Positions 1 to 8,383 of a stretch of DNA of 35,545 nucleotides are shown here, one piece after another. Made by a program: the position numbers and the translations under genes. The notes beneath the pieces were generated by a model. It was not told the DNA's origin, did no database searches, and saw nothing but the letters and a program-made list of their open reading frames with translations. Numbering within the stretch: the first letter of the stretch is position 1; each line of letters begins with the position of its first letter. Source of the DNA: Leminorella grimontii ATCC 33999 = DSM 5078 (lineage in GTDB: Bacteria > Pseudomonadota > Gammaproteobacteria > Enterobacterales > Enterobacteriaceae); NCBI RefSeq assembly GCF_000439085.1, contig NZ_AUUA01000023.1, positions 1 through 35,545 on the forward strand. The letters run 5' to 3'.

Positions 1-106
1 AGCGCGGTGGTCCCACCTGACCCCATGCCGAACTCAGAAGTGAAACGCCGTAGCGCCGATGGTAGTGTGGGGCTTCCCCATGCGAGAGTAGGGAACTGCC
101 AGGCTT
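1..106 (+). rRNA. rrf: 5S ribosomal RNA, 3' part (5' end outside window)
   Basis: The sequence matches enterobacterial 5S rRNA nearly base for base from about nucleotide 15 of the 120-nt molecule to its 3' end. The loop A/B region, the segment around ACTCAGAAGTGAAACG and the closing GGGAACTGCCAGGC are all present. About the first 14 bases lie before the window. It is the last gene of an rRNA operon transcribed into the window. mobB, mobA and yihD follow at some distance, so by E. coli gene order this is most likely the rrnA-equivalent operon. That assignment is inference from synteny recalled from memory. Confidence 0.97.
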
Positions 107-118
107 TTAATTAGAAGA

Positions 119-145
119 GGCCACTCGAAAGAGTGGCCTTTTTGC
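119..145 (+). terminator. rRNA operon terminator T1
   Basis: A perfect 8-bp stem (GGCCACTC / GAGTGGCC, 119-126 and 131-138) with a GAAA tetraloop is followed by a T-run. It starts 12 bases after the 5S end, where rrnB T1 sits in E. coli. Confidence 0.95.
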
Positions 146-224
146 TTTTGTCTAACGGCAGTTCGCTACTTGATAGGGACAAATCTGCCGAAACGTCCGG
201 AGGACGGCCTCGAAGAGGTTCATA

Positions 225-276
225 AACTGCCAGGCTCTTAATTAGAAGAAGGCCACTCGAAAGAGTGGCCTTTTTT
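225..276 (+). terminator. rRNA operon terminator T2 with duplicated 5S 3' end
   Basis: Positions 225-235 repeat the last 11 bases of the mature 5S region (AACTGCCAGGC). They are followed by the same spacer motif and the same GGCCACTC-GAAA-GAGTGGCC hairpin (251-270), then six Ts. E. coli rrnB has the same design: T1, a stretch beginning GACAAATC-CGCCG, then a second AACTGCCAGGC and T2. Here the linking stretch GGGACAAATCTGCCG is at 177-191. The repeat is therefore the T2 unit, not a second 5S gene. Confidence 0.92.
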
Positions 277-527
277 ATGCCACAGGAAAATAACGATTAA
301 AATTATATGGATGTGAACTACCTCTCATTTTAGAAATCTGTAGAATAATTTTTGATTTATATGCGAATGGTTGGAAATTATTTCTATAACCATGCTTATT
401 GCATGGCAATAAATGCAATTTTTTTCTTCATTATCATGCGTATGATTTATCACATTCGCCGCCGAGTGTTTCTCTGCGGCTAGAAAAATACAAATCTAAC
501 TTACCCTACTTACTAAATGAGAATGTT

Positions 528-1859
528 ATGGAATCAACATCAAGTGCAAGCGTAACGCTGGAAGGCTCCTTACCTGCCGGTCGGGCAACCATGACGGAAA
601 GTGAATGGCGTGAAGCGACCAAGTTCGACGGTACTGACGTCGGTTGGGTGATTATGAGCATCGGCATGGCGATCGGCGCCGGCATCGTGTTTTTACCCGT
701 TCAGGTGGGATTGATGGGGCTGTGGGTGTTTTTGCTCTCGTCGATTATTGGCTATCCGGCAATGTATCTGTTTCAGCGCCTCTTTATTAATACTCTGGCA
801 GAGTCTCCCGAGTGTAAAGACTACCCCAGCGTTATCAGCGGCTACCTGGGAAAAAACTGGGGCATTCTGTTAGGTGCGCTTTACTTCGTTATGCTGGTTA
901 TCTGGATGTTCGTATATTCCACGGCAATTACCAATGACAGCGCCTCTTATTTACATACTTTCGGCATAACGGAAGGCCTGCTGTCCGAGAGCCCCTTCTA
1001 TGGACTGGCGCTTATCTGCATCTTAGTGGCTATTTCCTCGCGCGGCGAGAAGCTGCTGTTTAAGGTTTCCAGCCTGATGGTGCTGACCAAGCTGCTGGTC
1101 GTGGCTTTGTTGGGGCTATCCATGATAGGCATGTGGCACTTGTATAACGTTGGTTCACTGCCACCAGCGGGCCTGTTGGTGAAGAATGCGATAATCACGC
1201 TTCCGTTTACGCTGACGTCCATCCTGTTTATCCAAACGCTGAGCCCGATGGTCATCTCTTATCGTTCACGCACGAAGTCTATCGAGGTTGCCCGCCACAA
1301 GGCGCTGCGCGCCATGAATATTGCATTTGGCGTTTTGTTCGTCACCGTATTCTTCTATGCCGTTTCTTTTACGCTGGCGATGGGCCATGACGAAGCGGTA
1401 AAGGCCTATGAGCAGAATATTTCCGCATTGGCGATTGCTGCGCAGTTTATCAGCGGCGACGGCGCCGCCTGGGTCAAAATCGTCAGCGTTATTCTGAATA
1501 TATTTGCCGTTATGACCGCCTTCTTCGGCGTGTATCTCGGCTTTCGCGAAGCGACGCAGGGCATCGTGATGAACCTGCTTCGCCGTAAGCTTCCGGCCGA
1601 TAAGATCAACGAGACTCTGGTTCAGCGTGGAATTATGGTGTTCGCCATTCTTCTGTCCTGGAGTGCGATTGTCCTGAATGCGCCGGTGCTGAGCTTCACC
1701 TCTATCTGCAGCCCGATCTTCGGTATGGTTGGCTGTCTGATCCCCGCGTGGTTGGTCTACAAAGTTCCCTCTCTTCACAAATACAAGGGCGCTTCGCTGA
1801 TGCTGATTATCTTTACCGGTCTGTTGTTGTGCGTTTCTCCGTTCCTGGCATTCTCCTGA
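528..1859 (+). CDS. cyuP: Cysteine/serine permease of the HAAAP (SdaC/YhaO) family
   Basis: This is an inner-membrane amino acid transporter of the hydroxy/aromatic amino acid permease family. The reading frame is open further upstream, but the ATG at 528 gives 443 residues, the length I recall for E. coli YhaO (CyuP). The upstream extension has no family features. After a soluble N-terminus (about 40 residues) the protein has about eleven hydrophobic segments. The first carries the conserved glycine-rich GMAIGAGIVFLPVQVG stretch of this family. It lies 33 bp before a UPF0597/CyuA gene, the same pairing as yhaO-yhaM in E. coli, where the pair takes up and degrades L-cysteine (earlier work suggested D/L-serine transport). 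Substrate is inferred from that pairing. SdaC or TdcC would be the alternatives. Confidence 0.9.
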   Translation: MESTSSASVTLEGSLPAGRATMTESEWREATKFDGTDVGWVIMSIGMAIGAGIVFLPVQVGLMGLWVFLLSSIIGYPAMYLFQRLFINTLAESPECKDYPSVISGYLGKNWGILLGALYFVMLVIWMFVYSTAITNDSASYLHTFGITEGLLSESPFYGLALICILVAISSRGEKLLFKVSSLMVLTKLLVVALLGLSMIGMWHLYNVGSLPPAGLLVKNAIITLPFTLTSILFIQTLSPMVISYRSRTKSIEVARHKALRAMNIAFGVLFVTVFFYAVSFTLAMGHDEAVKAYEQNISALAIAAQFISGDGAAWVKIVSVILNIFAVMTAFFGVYLGFREATQGIVMNLLRRKLPADKINETLVQRGIMVFAILLSWSAIVLNAPVLSFTSICSPIFGMVGCLIPAWLVYKVPSLHKYKGASLMLIIFTGLLLCVSPFLAFS

Positions 1860-1892
1860 TGCTGACGAACGCTAAGCCTTAAGGTTGTTATT

Positions 1893-3203
1893 ATGTCCAA
1901 GCCTGAAATGAATCCGTTGTGGAAGCTTTTTATTCTCGCCGTGCAGGAAGAGGTTAAGCCTGCTCTGGGCTGTACCGAGCCCATCTCTCTGGCGTTAGCG
2001 AGCGCCGTTGCCGCGTCCCGCCTGTCGGGTCCGGCAGAGCGAATTGATGCATGGGTTTCACCAAACCTGATGAAAAACGGAATGGGCGTAACCGTTCCGG
2101 GTACGGGAATGGTGGGCCTGCCCATCGCGGCTGCGCTGGGCGCCGTGGGTGGTGACGCTCACGCAGGCCTGGAGGTGTTAAAAGCGGCCTCACAAGAGGA
2201 TGTCGCGCACGCCAAAATGATGCTGGATGAAGGACGAGTTCGCGTAATGCTGAAGTCGCCGTGTGAAGATATCCTTTATTCCCAGGCCAAGGCGTTTGCT
2301 GGTGACGAATGGGCAAGCGTTACTATCGTTGGCGGACATACTCGAATCGTACGGATTGAAACTCAGGATGGCGTTTGCTTTACCCTTGCTGAGGATTCGC
2401 AGGATGCGTCAGCAGACGACCCGCTGGCCGTTCTGTCGCACTCGTCACTGGCGGAGATCCTGATGTTTGTGAATCAGGTTCCCTTTGAGGATATTCGCTT
2501 TATCCTTGAAGCGGCGCACCTTAACGACGCCCTGTCGAAAGAAGGCCTGCGCGGGCGCTGGGGGCTGCATATTGGCGCAACATTAGAGAAGCAGTGTGAG
2601 CGCGGGCTGATGGCAAAAGACCTTTTGTCAGAGATTCTGATCCGCACCAGCGCTGCGTCGGATGCGCGCATGGGCGGCGCGACGCTGCCCGCCATGAGTA
2701 ATTCCGGTTCCGGCAATCAGGGGATCGCCGCCACGATGCCAGTCGTTGTCGTTGCCGAATACTTTGGCGCAGATGAAGAACGCTTGGCTAGAGCGTTAAT
2801 GCTGTCGCACCTGAGCGCTATCTATATCCATTATCAACTGCCGAAGCTGTCTGCGCTGTGCGCAGCGACAACGGCGGCAATGGGTGCGGCGGCAGGCATG
2901 ACCTGGCTGGTTGATGGCGATTATCAAACCATTTCAATGGCGATTGGCAGCATGATCGGCGACGTTAGCGGCATGATTTGCGATGGAGCCTCGAACAGCT
3001 GCGCGATGAAGGTGTCTACCAGCGTCTCCTCTGCGTGGAAAGCGGTGCTGATGGCGCTGGACGATACCGCTGTGACGGGCAATGAGGGCATTGTTGCAGA
3101 TGACGTAGAGCGTTCAATATCCAACCTGTGCGCGTTAGCCTGCCGGTCAATGCAGGAAACCGATCGGCAGATCATTGAAATTATGGCGAATAAAGTGCGG
3201 TAA
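1893..3203 (+). CDS. cyuA: L-cysteine desulfidase, UPF0597 family (YhaM)
   Basis: A 436-residue cytoplasmic protein of the UPF0597 family, the length of E. coli YhaM/CyuA. Visible conserved features are the N-terminal [11 protein letters not shown] motif with Cys27, the glycine/alanine-rich central region ([12 protein letters not shown]), and the C-terminal [13 protein letters not shown] segment. That last segment and a further cysteine in [12 protein letters not shown] fit the ligands of the labile [4Fe-4S] cluster known in archaeal cysteine desulfidase, where the N-terminal Cys acts as base. The reaction is L-cysteine to pyruvate, ammonia and hydrogen sulfide. An AAGG ribosome site precedes the ATG, and the gene is close behind the permease, so the two form one operon. 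In E. coli the pair is induced by cysteine, mainly without oxygen; no operator was recognised here. Confidence 0.92.
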   Translation: MSKPEMNPLWKLFILAVQEEVKPALGCTEPISLALASAVAASRLSGPAERIDAWVSPNLMKNGMGVTVPGTGMVGLPIAAALGAVGGDAHAGLEVLKAASQEDVAHAKMMLDEGRVRVMLKSPCEDILYSQAKAFAGDEWASVTIVGGHTRIVRIETQDGVCFTLAEDSQDASADDPLAVLSHSSLAEILMFVNQVPFEDIRFILEAAHLNDALSKEGLRGRWGLHIGATLEKQCERGLMAKDLLSEILIRTSAASDARMGGATLPAMSNSGSGNQGIAATMPVVVVAEYFGADEERLARALMLSHLSAIYIHYQLPKLSALCAATTAAMGAAAGMTWLVDGDYQTISMAIGSMIGDVSGMICDGASNSCAMKVSTSVSSAWKAVLMALDDTAVTGNEGIVADDVERSISNLCALACRSMQETDRQIIEIMANKVR

Positions 3204-3214
3204 TCGCTTTGTAT

Positions 3215-3245
3215 GCCCCGGTTGAGTGACTGGGGCTGCCTTTTT
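3215..3245 (+). terminator. Probable terminator of the cyuPA operon
   Basis: An 8-bp stem (3215-3222 / 3229-3236, one G-T wobble, six-base loop) is followed after four bases by TTTTT. It lies 11 bp after the cyuA stop codon. Confidence 0.7.
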
Positions 3246-3355
3246 CTGCGTATTGCCGAGGTGACGATAAACGTCGGGTTATCGGCGAAATAACGCACCA
3301 CCTCATACAAAGTTCATAATCCTGCGTTAAAAAGGGCGCTGATTCTCTTTCATGG

Positions 3356-4078
3356 ATGAAGACAACGGTGATTGTTCGGTTTTTCAAGGCCCTGTTTCGG
3401 GTTATTAACGTCGTATTTCGAAAGCTTTTCTCCCGAAGGCTTATTTTCCTCTATCTGTTGTCTGCCGCTATTTCCTTGGGGCTGATTCATTACGCGGAGC
3501 GTGAAATCGTCGGCGCTACCGAGGCGCAGATCTACGACAGCGTTGAGGACATTCCCGCTCGGAAAGTCGCTCTGGTGCTCGGCGCCAAGCCCAACAACCG
3601 CTATTTCACCCGGCGCATTGACGCCGCCGCCGAGCTGTACCATGCCGGAAAGATTCAGTGGCTGTTGGTCAGCGGCGACAATGGCAAAAAGCACTATGAT
3701 GAACCGTCGGCCATGCAGCGGGCACTGATGGAAAAAGGCGTGCCGAAAGGCGCTATTTTTTGCGACTACGCCGGGTTCTCAACCCTTGATTCGGTGGTCA
3801 GAGCCAATAAGGTCTTTGGGGAAAATGACTTCATCATCGTCTCCCAGCAATTTCATAACCAGCGGGCGCTGTACCTGGCGCGACAGTACGGCATTGATGC
3901 CATTGCCTACGATGCAAAAGACTTGCCCAGCGGGCGCGGGAAGTATACCCGCATGCGGGAGAAGCTGGCCCGCGTCAGCGCGCTGTTGGACAGCCGCGTG
4001 CTGCACCGGCAACCCAAGTTTCTTGGCCCGAGCGTAACCATTGGGCCAGATACCGACAGCGGTTGCCCGAGTCAATAG
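3356..4078 (+). CDS. sanA: SanA-family envelope protein (DUF218/YdcF fold)
   Basis: A 240-residue protein with a basic N-terminus, one membrane segment at about residues 28-44 ([19 protein letters not shown]) and a DUF218 domain facing the periplasm. Family motifs are VALVLGA, the [23 protein letters not shown] block, [31 protein letters not shown] and the C-terminal PKFLGP, all in the order of E. coli SanA (239 residues). SanA is tied to the envelope barrier against vancomycin and detergents; its biochemical activity is not established. The ribosome site is poor, so the start is less certain. The gene is convergent with mobB, with only 11 bp between stop codons, and unlike E. coli it sits between the rRNA operon and mobB. 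Divergence from E. coli SanA leaves open that this is a paralogue. Confidence 0.82.
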   Translation: MKTTVIVRFFKALFRVINVVFRKLFSRRLIFLYLLSAAISLGLIHYAEREIVGATEAQIYDSVEDIPARKVALVLGAKPNNRYFTRRIDAAAELYHAGKIQWLLVSGDNGKKHYDEPSAMQRALMEKGVPKGAIFCDYAGFSTLDSVVRANKVFGENDFIIVSQQFHNQRALYLARQYGIDAIAYDAKDLPSGRGKYTRMREKLARVSALLDSRVLHRQPKFLGPSVTIGPDTDSGCPSQ

Positions 4079-4089
4079 CCAGCGAAGCG

Positions 4090-4605
4090 TTAGCGTTTAG
4101 CGGCCAGCCAGGCGCGGATAAACTCGGCGACCTGCGAGCAGTCGTTAATGTTCAGGACCGGGATACCCACATCGAGCGCCTCGTCCGTCGCCAGCGCTAT
4201 CGCATACTCGTCCAGCAGGTCGTCTAACGGCCTGCCGACGGCGGCACGGTACAGAGCTATTTTAGGAACCGGTTCCTGCTTAAAGCCCTCCAATAGCACT
4301 AAATCGATAAGCAGAGGATCAAACTTACCCACCAGCTCGGGCAGGTTAACCGCCCGTTGGGGCGTTTCCGTCATTAACGCCCACCGCTGGTCGCAGGCGA
4401 CGATGGTCTGAACTGCGCCCGCTTTACGAAGCTCGTAGCTGTCTTTTCCCGGCGTGTCGACGTCCACGTCATGATGTGAATGCTTTATCAGGCCGCAGCG
4501 AATGCCCATATCCGCAAGCATTGGGATGAGCTTTTTTAGCAGCGTAGTTTTTCCCGTACCGCTGTAGGCAGTGATGGCCAGTAGGGGAAGAGGGGCGTTG
4601 ATCAT
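4090..4605 (-). CDS. mobB: Molybdopterin-guanine dinucleotide biosynthesis adaptor MobB
   Basis: A 171-residue GTP-binding protein. The P-loop is AYSGTGKTTLLKKL at residues 13-26. Further family features are IKHSHHD, DTPGKDSYELRKAGA and the LVLLEGFK strand-turn. MobB assists MobA in making the bis-MGD cofactor of molybdenum enzymes such as the formate dehydrogenase in this window; it is not essential in E. coli. Its ATG overlaps the mobA stop codon (ATGA), so the two are translationally coupled in one operon read leftward. Confidence 0.95.
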   Translation of the reverse strand: MINAPLPLLAITAYSGTGKTTLLKKLIPMLADMGIRCGLIKHSHHDVDVDTPGKDSYELRKAGAVQTIVACDQRWALMTETPQRAVNLPELVGKFDPLLIDLVLLEGFKQEPVPKIALYRAAVGRPLDDLLDEYAIALATDEALDVGIPVLNINDCSQVAEFIRAWLAAKR

Positions 4606-5183
4606 TTTTGGCGGCTCTCCTGCTCGGCGTCGTCCAGCGTGTTGATATTGCGAAAGGCGCGGGGATCGTCATTAAACCTGACCGGTATCGCGTTCTGCGC
4701 GGACATAAAGAGCATCAGCTTGCGATCGCCTCCCAAGAGATAGTCACGCAAAGGCTTTATCAGCCGAGTGCTGATAAGCGCTACCGTAGGATGAGATCGC
4801 TCGCCGTCGTCGGCGTAGGCCGCCAAAGCGTTCTGCTTTCCGTTCCATAAAACTTCCGCCAGGTTGGTAGGGATAAACGGCGTATCGCAGGGGGCGAACA
4901 GAACCCATTCTGTCGGGCTATTTTCTAAAACGGTTAAGATGCCGGCAAGGGGGCCTTTAAAGCCGCTGATGGTATCAGAAAGCACCGGATAGCCGCTTTT
5001 TTGGTATTCGTCGATATTGCGGTTGGCGCTGATAATGACTCCGTTCACCTGCGCTTCCAACCGCTGGAGAACGTGTTGATAGAGCGGTTTTCCGCCGATA
5101 TTAACCAGCCCTTTATCAAGGCCGCCCATACGAGTTGCTTGACCTCCCGACAGTACGGCGCCGGTAAGCGTGGGGAGCGACAT
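4602..5183 (-). CDS. mobA: Molybdenum cofactor guanylyltransferase MobA
   Basis: A 193-residue cytoplasmic nucleotidyltransferase that joins GMP from GTP to molybdenum-molybdopterin, giving the MGD form used by DMSO-reductase-family enzymes. The N-terminal nucleotide-binding signature LSGGQATRMGGLDKGL, the GPLAGIL motif and the metal-binding FAPCDTPF motif are all present. Length matches E. coli MobA (194). It is the first gene of mobA-mobB. In E. coli it is adjacent and divergent to yihD; here the whole nrf cluster lies between them. Confidence 0.96.
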   Translation of the reverse strand: MSLPTLTGAVLSGGQATRMGGLDKGLVNIGGKPLYQHVLQRLEAQVNGVIISANRNIDEYQKSGYPVLSDTISGFKGPLAGILTVLENSPTEWVLFAPCDTPFIPTNLAEVLWNGKQNALAAYADDGERSHPTVALISTRLIKPLRDYLLGGDRKLMLFMSAQNAIPVRFNDDPRAFRNINTLDDAEQESRQK

Positions 5184-5268
5184 GTTATAACCTCACTGAC
5201 ATTCGACCGGAACAGGCGCCCATTTTAACGCGTTTATAAAACGCTCGCCCCGTTTAATTGAATTAATT

Positions 5269-5287
5269 GATAATGATTTTCATTTTA
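5269..5287 (+). promoter_or_regulatory. Fur-box-like sequence
   Basis: The 19-mer GATAATGATTTTCATTTTA agrees with the GATAATGATAATCATTATC consensus at 15 of 19 positions, counted by eye, including the first nine bases. It is 86 bp upstream of mobA and about 420 bp upstream of nrfA. In an AT-rich region a chance match is possible, and no Fur control of these genes is established here. Confidence 0.35.
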
Positions 5288-5501
5288 TATTAAACAAACG
5301 TCTCTTTATTTATTTCTATTAAAGACGTAATCTATTTTGGTATTCATAAAGTATATTTCTTCCCTTATTAATTAAGGTGTGTGTAGTTTATAACTCTAAA
5401 GAGGTATTAATTGCTTATAACCCTAAATAGTTATATTCGAAGAGTGAATTAAAATAGAGTTTGAAGCCTGTCAAAAAACTGAATTTTCAATGACTTTTTC
5501 G

Positions 5502-5538
5502 TTGATCTAAAACAAGTATTCTTTAGGCAAGATATTCA
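5502..5538 (+). promoter_or_regulatory. FNR site and probable nrfA promoter
   Basis: TTGATCTAAAACAA at 5502-5515 matches TTGAT-N4-ATCAA at nine of ten specified bases. A -10-like TATTCA lies at 5533-5538, which puts a start site near 5545-5550 and the FNR site at about -41. E. coli nrfA has the same class II arrangement. NarL/NarP heptamers are expected upstream from E. coli biology but I could not pick convincing ones. The leader before nrfA would be about 140 nt. Confidence 0.78.
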
Positions 5539-5690
5539 TTTTTCCTTCAATTCGTTATATTTAAACGGATAATAAAATACTACCTTTTAAGTATGTTTCT
5601 GGCGTGATAAATCAGTGCGAAGGGACGTATTTCTTCTTTCTCAAACGGCGAAGTAAAGGTCGAAAATATAATAAATTGGGAGTTATTACC

Positions 5691-7112
5691 GTGGGCAAAT
5701 TTAAGGCAAGGTTATCAGCTGGCTTACTGATATTGTTTGCATCGCTTCTGGCAATCAATACGGCAAGCGCCAACAAGCTTAATGTTGAAGCTCGTAATGA
5801 AGCATTTGCGAAAGACCATAAGGATCAGTACGACTCTTGGCGCGCAACCAGCGAATTAGACACGCTGGGCGGCGGCCTGGATGAATATCCCGACATGGTT
5901 ATCCTCTGGGCGGGCTATCCGTTCGCTAAAGACTACAAAAAAGCGCGTGGGCACTTCTACGCTATTACCGATATCCGTCAGTCGCTGCGTACCGCTGCGC
6001 CGATGAAAGATACGGACGGTCCGCTGCCGATGGCCTGCTGGAGCTGTAAGAGCCCGGACGTCGCCCGCCTTATCGATGAAGGCGGCGAAGACGCTTACTT
6101 CGAAGGCATGTGGGCGCGCGGCGGCTCTCAGGTCGTTAACCCCATCGGCTGCGCCGACTGTCACGATACGGCGTCAAAAGATTTTGCCGCAGGCAAGCCT
6201 GCGCTCTATATGTCTCGTCCTTACACCGCGCGCGCGTTGGAAGCTATCGGCAAGCCGTTTGATAAGGCCAGCCGCTTAGACCAGCAGTCTATGGTGTGCA
6301 GCAACTGTCACGTTGAGTACTACTTCTCCGGCAAGAACAAAGCGGTCAAGTTCCCGTGGGATGGGGGTATGACGGTTGAGAAAATGGAAGAGTACTACGA
6401 CAACATCGAATTTTCCGACTGGAAGCACGCGCTCTCCAAAGCGCCGATGATCAAGGCCCAGCACCCAGAGTATGAGACCTGGAGCCAGGGTGTTCACGGC
6501 AAGAACAACGTGACCTGTATCGACTGCCACATGCCGAAGGTACAGAACGCCGACGGTAAGCTCTACACCGACCACAAGATCGGCAATCCTTTCGACAGGT
6601 TTGCTGAAAGCTGCTCAAGCTGCCACACGCAGAGCAAGCAGCAGCTGCAGGACATCGTCGCCAGCAGAAAAGAAGCGGTAAGAGAGCTTAAGAAGAAGGC
6701 CGAGCGTCAGCTGGTTCACGCGCACTTTGAAGCCAAGGCCGCATGGGACGCAGGCGCGACCGAAGAAGAGATGAAGCCGATCCTTCAGGATATCCGTCAC
6801 GCTCAGTGGCGTTGGGACTACGCTATCGCGTCTCACGGCATCCATATGCACGCGCCGGAAGTTGGTCTGAAAGTGCTGGGCACGTCTCTCGACAAGTCCG
6901 CTGAGGCTCGCACCAAGCTGGCTCGCCTGTTGGCGACCAAAGGGATAACGACGCCGATCGCTCTGCCGGATATTTCCACAAAAGCAAACGCTCAAAAGGC
7001 TCTAGGCATGGATATGCAGAAGCTGGAAAGCGAAAAACAAGAGTTCCTGAAAACCCGCGTGGTTGAGTGGGACAACGAAGCCAAGAAAGAAGGCCGCTTG
7101 TTAAACCAATAA
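5691..7112 (+). CDS. nrfA: Cytochrome c nitrite reductase, pentaheme catalytic subunit NrfA
   Basis: The periplasmic enzyme that reduces nitrite to ammonium with six electrons. I choose the GTG at 5691: GGGAG lies eight bases upstream, and the protein then starts directly with a signal peptide (basic VGKFKARL, hydrophobic core, ASA cleavage near residue 27). The frame is open upstream to an ATG at 5604 with no ribosome site. The resulting 473 residues compare with 478 in E. coli. The special lysine-ligated catalytic heme motif CWSCK is at residues 116-120; four CXXCH motifs follow (CADCH, CSNCH, CIDCH, CSSCH). The C-terminal helical region, including [10 protein letters not shown] and HGIHMHAPE with a heme-ligand histidine, is intact. 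First gene of nrfABCDE-dsbE-like-FG, controlled probably by FNR. Confidence 0.97.
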   Translation: MGKFKARLSAGLLILFASLLAINTASANKLNVEARNEAFAKDHKDQYDSWRATSELDTLGGGLDEYPDMVILWAGYPFAKDYKKARGHFYAITDIRQSLRTAAPMKDTDGPLPMACWSCKSPDVARLIDEGGEDAYFEGMWARGGSQVVNPIGCADCHDTASKDFAAGKPALYMSRPYTARALEAIGKPFDKASRLDQQSMVCSNCHVEYYFSGKNKAVKFPWDGGMTVEKMEEYYDNIEFSDWKHALSKAPMIKAQHPEYETWSQGVHGKNNVTCIDCHMPKVQNADGKLYTDHKIGNPFDRFAESCSSCHTQSKQQLQDIVASRKEAVRELKKKAERQLVHAHFEAKAAWDAGATEEEMKPILQDIRHAQWRWDYAIASHGIHMHAPEVGLKVLGTSLDKSAEARTKLARLLATKGITTPIALPDISTKANAQKALGMDMQKLESEKQEFLKTRVVEWDNEAKKEGRLLNQ

Positions 7113-7120
7113 ATGCGACT

Positions 7121-7141
7121 GGCCCCGCGTTTGGCGGGGCC
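7121..7141 (+). other. GC-rich intercistronic hairpin between nrfA and nrfB
   Basis: A perfect 8-bp stem (GGCCCCGC at 7121-7128, GCGGGGCC at 7134-7141) with a five-base loop sits 8 bp after the nrfA stop. No T-run follows, and the nrfB ribosome site comes just after. It resembles a 3'-end stabiliser that lets nrfA message accumulate over nrfB, rather than a full terminator. That role is inference. Confidence 0.65.
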
Positions 7142-7160
7142 CAATAAAGGTGGAAATCTC

Positions 7161-7715
7161 ATGAGTAGTTTACGTTTGCTATTCAAAGGCGGGCTATTAA
7201 TGCTGGCATCCATGCTTGCTGCGACGGCCATGCCGGCGTCGGCGGCGTCGCAGCAGGATGCGGCCGCTTCGTCCGGCTATCAGGTTGAGCTACAGCGTAA
7301 TCGCGACTACGCCTGTACTCAGTGTCATAAAGAAAATAAGGATGGGATGCACGGCGCTCACGCCAAGGCGACGAATCCCAACACCGGGACGCCGGTGACC
7401 TGCACCAACTGTCACGGCACGATCTCGCCCGCGCACCGTGACGGCGCTGCGGATGCGATGCGCTTTAACAAAGATACCTTCCCGGTGGATAAGCAGAACC
7501 AGGTTTGTATGACCTGTCACCAGCCTGAGAAGCTGCGCGCCGCGCTGTGGGCTCATGACGTGCACATTCTGAAAACGTCCTGCGCCAGCTGCCACCAGCT
7601 GCACCCAGCCGTCGATCCGGTGAAAGGGTTGGACAAGAAGGGCCAAATCAAGCTGTGCGTCGACTGTCATAGCGAACAGCAAAAGCAGCATCAAAAAGAG
7701 AAGGAAACGCCATGA
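7161..7715 (+). CDS. nrfB: Pentaheme electron-transfer cytochrome NrfB
   Basis: A small periplasmic cytochrome that passes electrons from the membrane NrfCD complex to NrfA. The ATG at 7161 follows AAAGGTGG and begins a typical signal peptide ending in ASA near residue 29; the frame is open slightly upstream. 184 residues against 188 in E. coli. Five CXXCH heme motifs are visible in order: CTQCH, CTNCH, CMTCH, CASCH and CVDCH, with extra histidines (HGAHA, HDVH, HQLH) fit for bis-His ligation. The C-terminus is rich in Gln, Lys and His. Its end overlaps the nrfC start by ATGA. Confidence 0.95.
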   Translation: MSSLRLLFKGGLLMLASMLAATAMPASAASQQDAAASSGYQVELQRNRDYACTQCHKENKDGMHGAHAKATNPNTGTPVTCTNCHGTISPAHRDGAADAMRFNKDTFPVDKQNQVCMTCHQPEKLRAALWAHDVHILKTSCASCHQLHPAVDPVKGLDKKGQIKLCVDCHSEQQKQHQKEKETP

Positions 7716-8383
7716 GTTGCTCACGCCGTCATTTTATTGCCGGTATGGGAGCAGTTATTTTGACGACCGGCGCCGCGCATCGCGTGTTGGCACAAACGAT
7801 GTCGGTTAACGGTATTCGCTATGGCATGGTGTATGACGAAACTCGTTGTATCGGATGCACCGCCTGTATGGATGCCTGCCGGGAGGTCAATAACGTTCCT
7901 GATGGGGTATCGCGGCTCAATATTATCCGCACCGGCCCCGTCGGGGAGTTTCCAGAGGCAAAATATCAGTTCGACCGTCACTCCTGTCAGCACTGCGACA
8001 ATCCGCCCTGTGTGGACGTCTGCCCGACGGGAGCCTCTTACAAAGATGCGGCTACCGGTATCGTTGACGTGAATCCAGACCGCTGCGTAGGCTGCCAGTA
8101 CTGTATCGCTGCCTGCCCTTATCGCGTGCGCTTTATTCACCCGGTGAAAAAGAGCGCCGACAAGTGCAACTTCTGTCGCGATACCAACTTGGCCAAGGGC
8201 AAGCTGCCCGCCTGCGTAGAGTCCTGCCCAACCAAGGCGTTGACGTTCGGTAATCTGGACGATCCTAACAGCGATATCGTGAAGCTGATTGCGGATAAGA
8301 CCACTTACCGCTCCAAGGTACATCTGGGCACTGAGCCGAAGATGTATCGCATTCCAAGCAAACACGGGGAGATTAAAGGATGA
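7712..8383 (+). CDS. nrfC: Nitrite reductase iron-sulfur subunit NrfC
   Basis: A 223-residue ferredoxin-like subunit, the E. coli length. The N-terminus has a twin-arginine motif (SRRHFIAGMG) with a hydrophobic stretch, indicating Tat export. Sixteen cysteines in four groups should bind four [4Fe-4S] clusters: CIGCTACMDAC, CQHCDNPPCVDVC, CVGCQYCIAAC, and CNFC with CVESC. It works with NrfD to take electrons from menaquinol to NrfB. Start and stop overlap both neighbours by four bases, so nrfB-C-D are translationally coupled. Confidence 0.96.
   Translation: MSCSRRHFIAGMGAVILTTGAAHRVLAQTMSVNGIRYGMVYDETRCIGCTACMDACREVNNVPDGVSRLNIIRTGPVGEFPEAKYQFDRHSCQHCDNPPCVDVCPTGASYKDAATGIVDVNPDRCVGCQYCIAACPYRVRFIHPVKKSADKCNFCRDTNLAKGKLPACVESCPTKALTFGNLDDPNSDIVKLIADKTTYRSKVHLGTEPKMYRIPSKHGEIKG

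Larger units (their letters stand above)
5184..5690. promoter_or_regulatory. AT-rich divergent intergenic region between mobA and nrfA
   Basis: About 500 bp with no convincing gene. The part from 5260 to 5690 is clearly AT-rich compared with its flanks. It holds a Fur-like box near mobA and an FNR-type site with a likely nrf promoter on the right, both listed separately. Numerous short inverted AT tracts are present but none stands out. Confidence 0.6.

Noticed and set aside
225-235. Possible second, truncated 5S rRNA gene
   Set aside because: Only the last 11 bases recur, in the exact context of the rrnB T2 terminator unit; nothing of the 5S body precedes them.
7721-8365. Long minus-strand frame opposite nrfC
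   Set aside because: Shadow of the real nrfC frame; no start signal or family match. The same holds for other long antisense frames over nrfD/nrfE, assT and fdoH.
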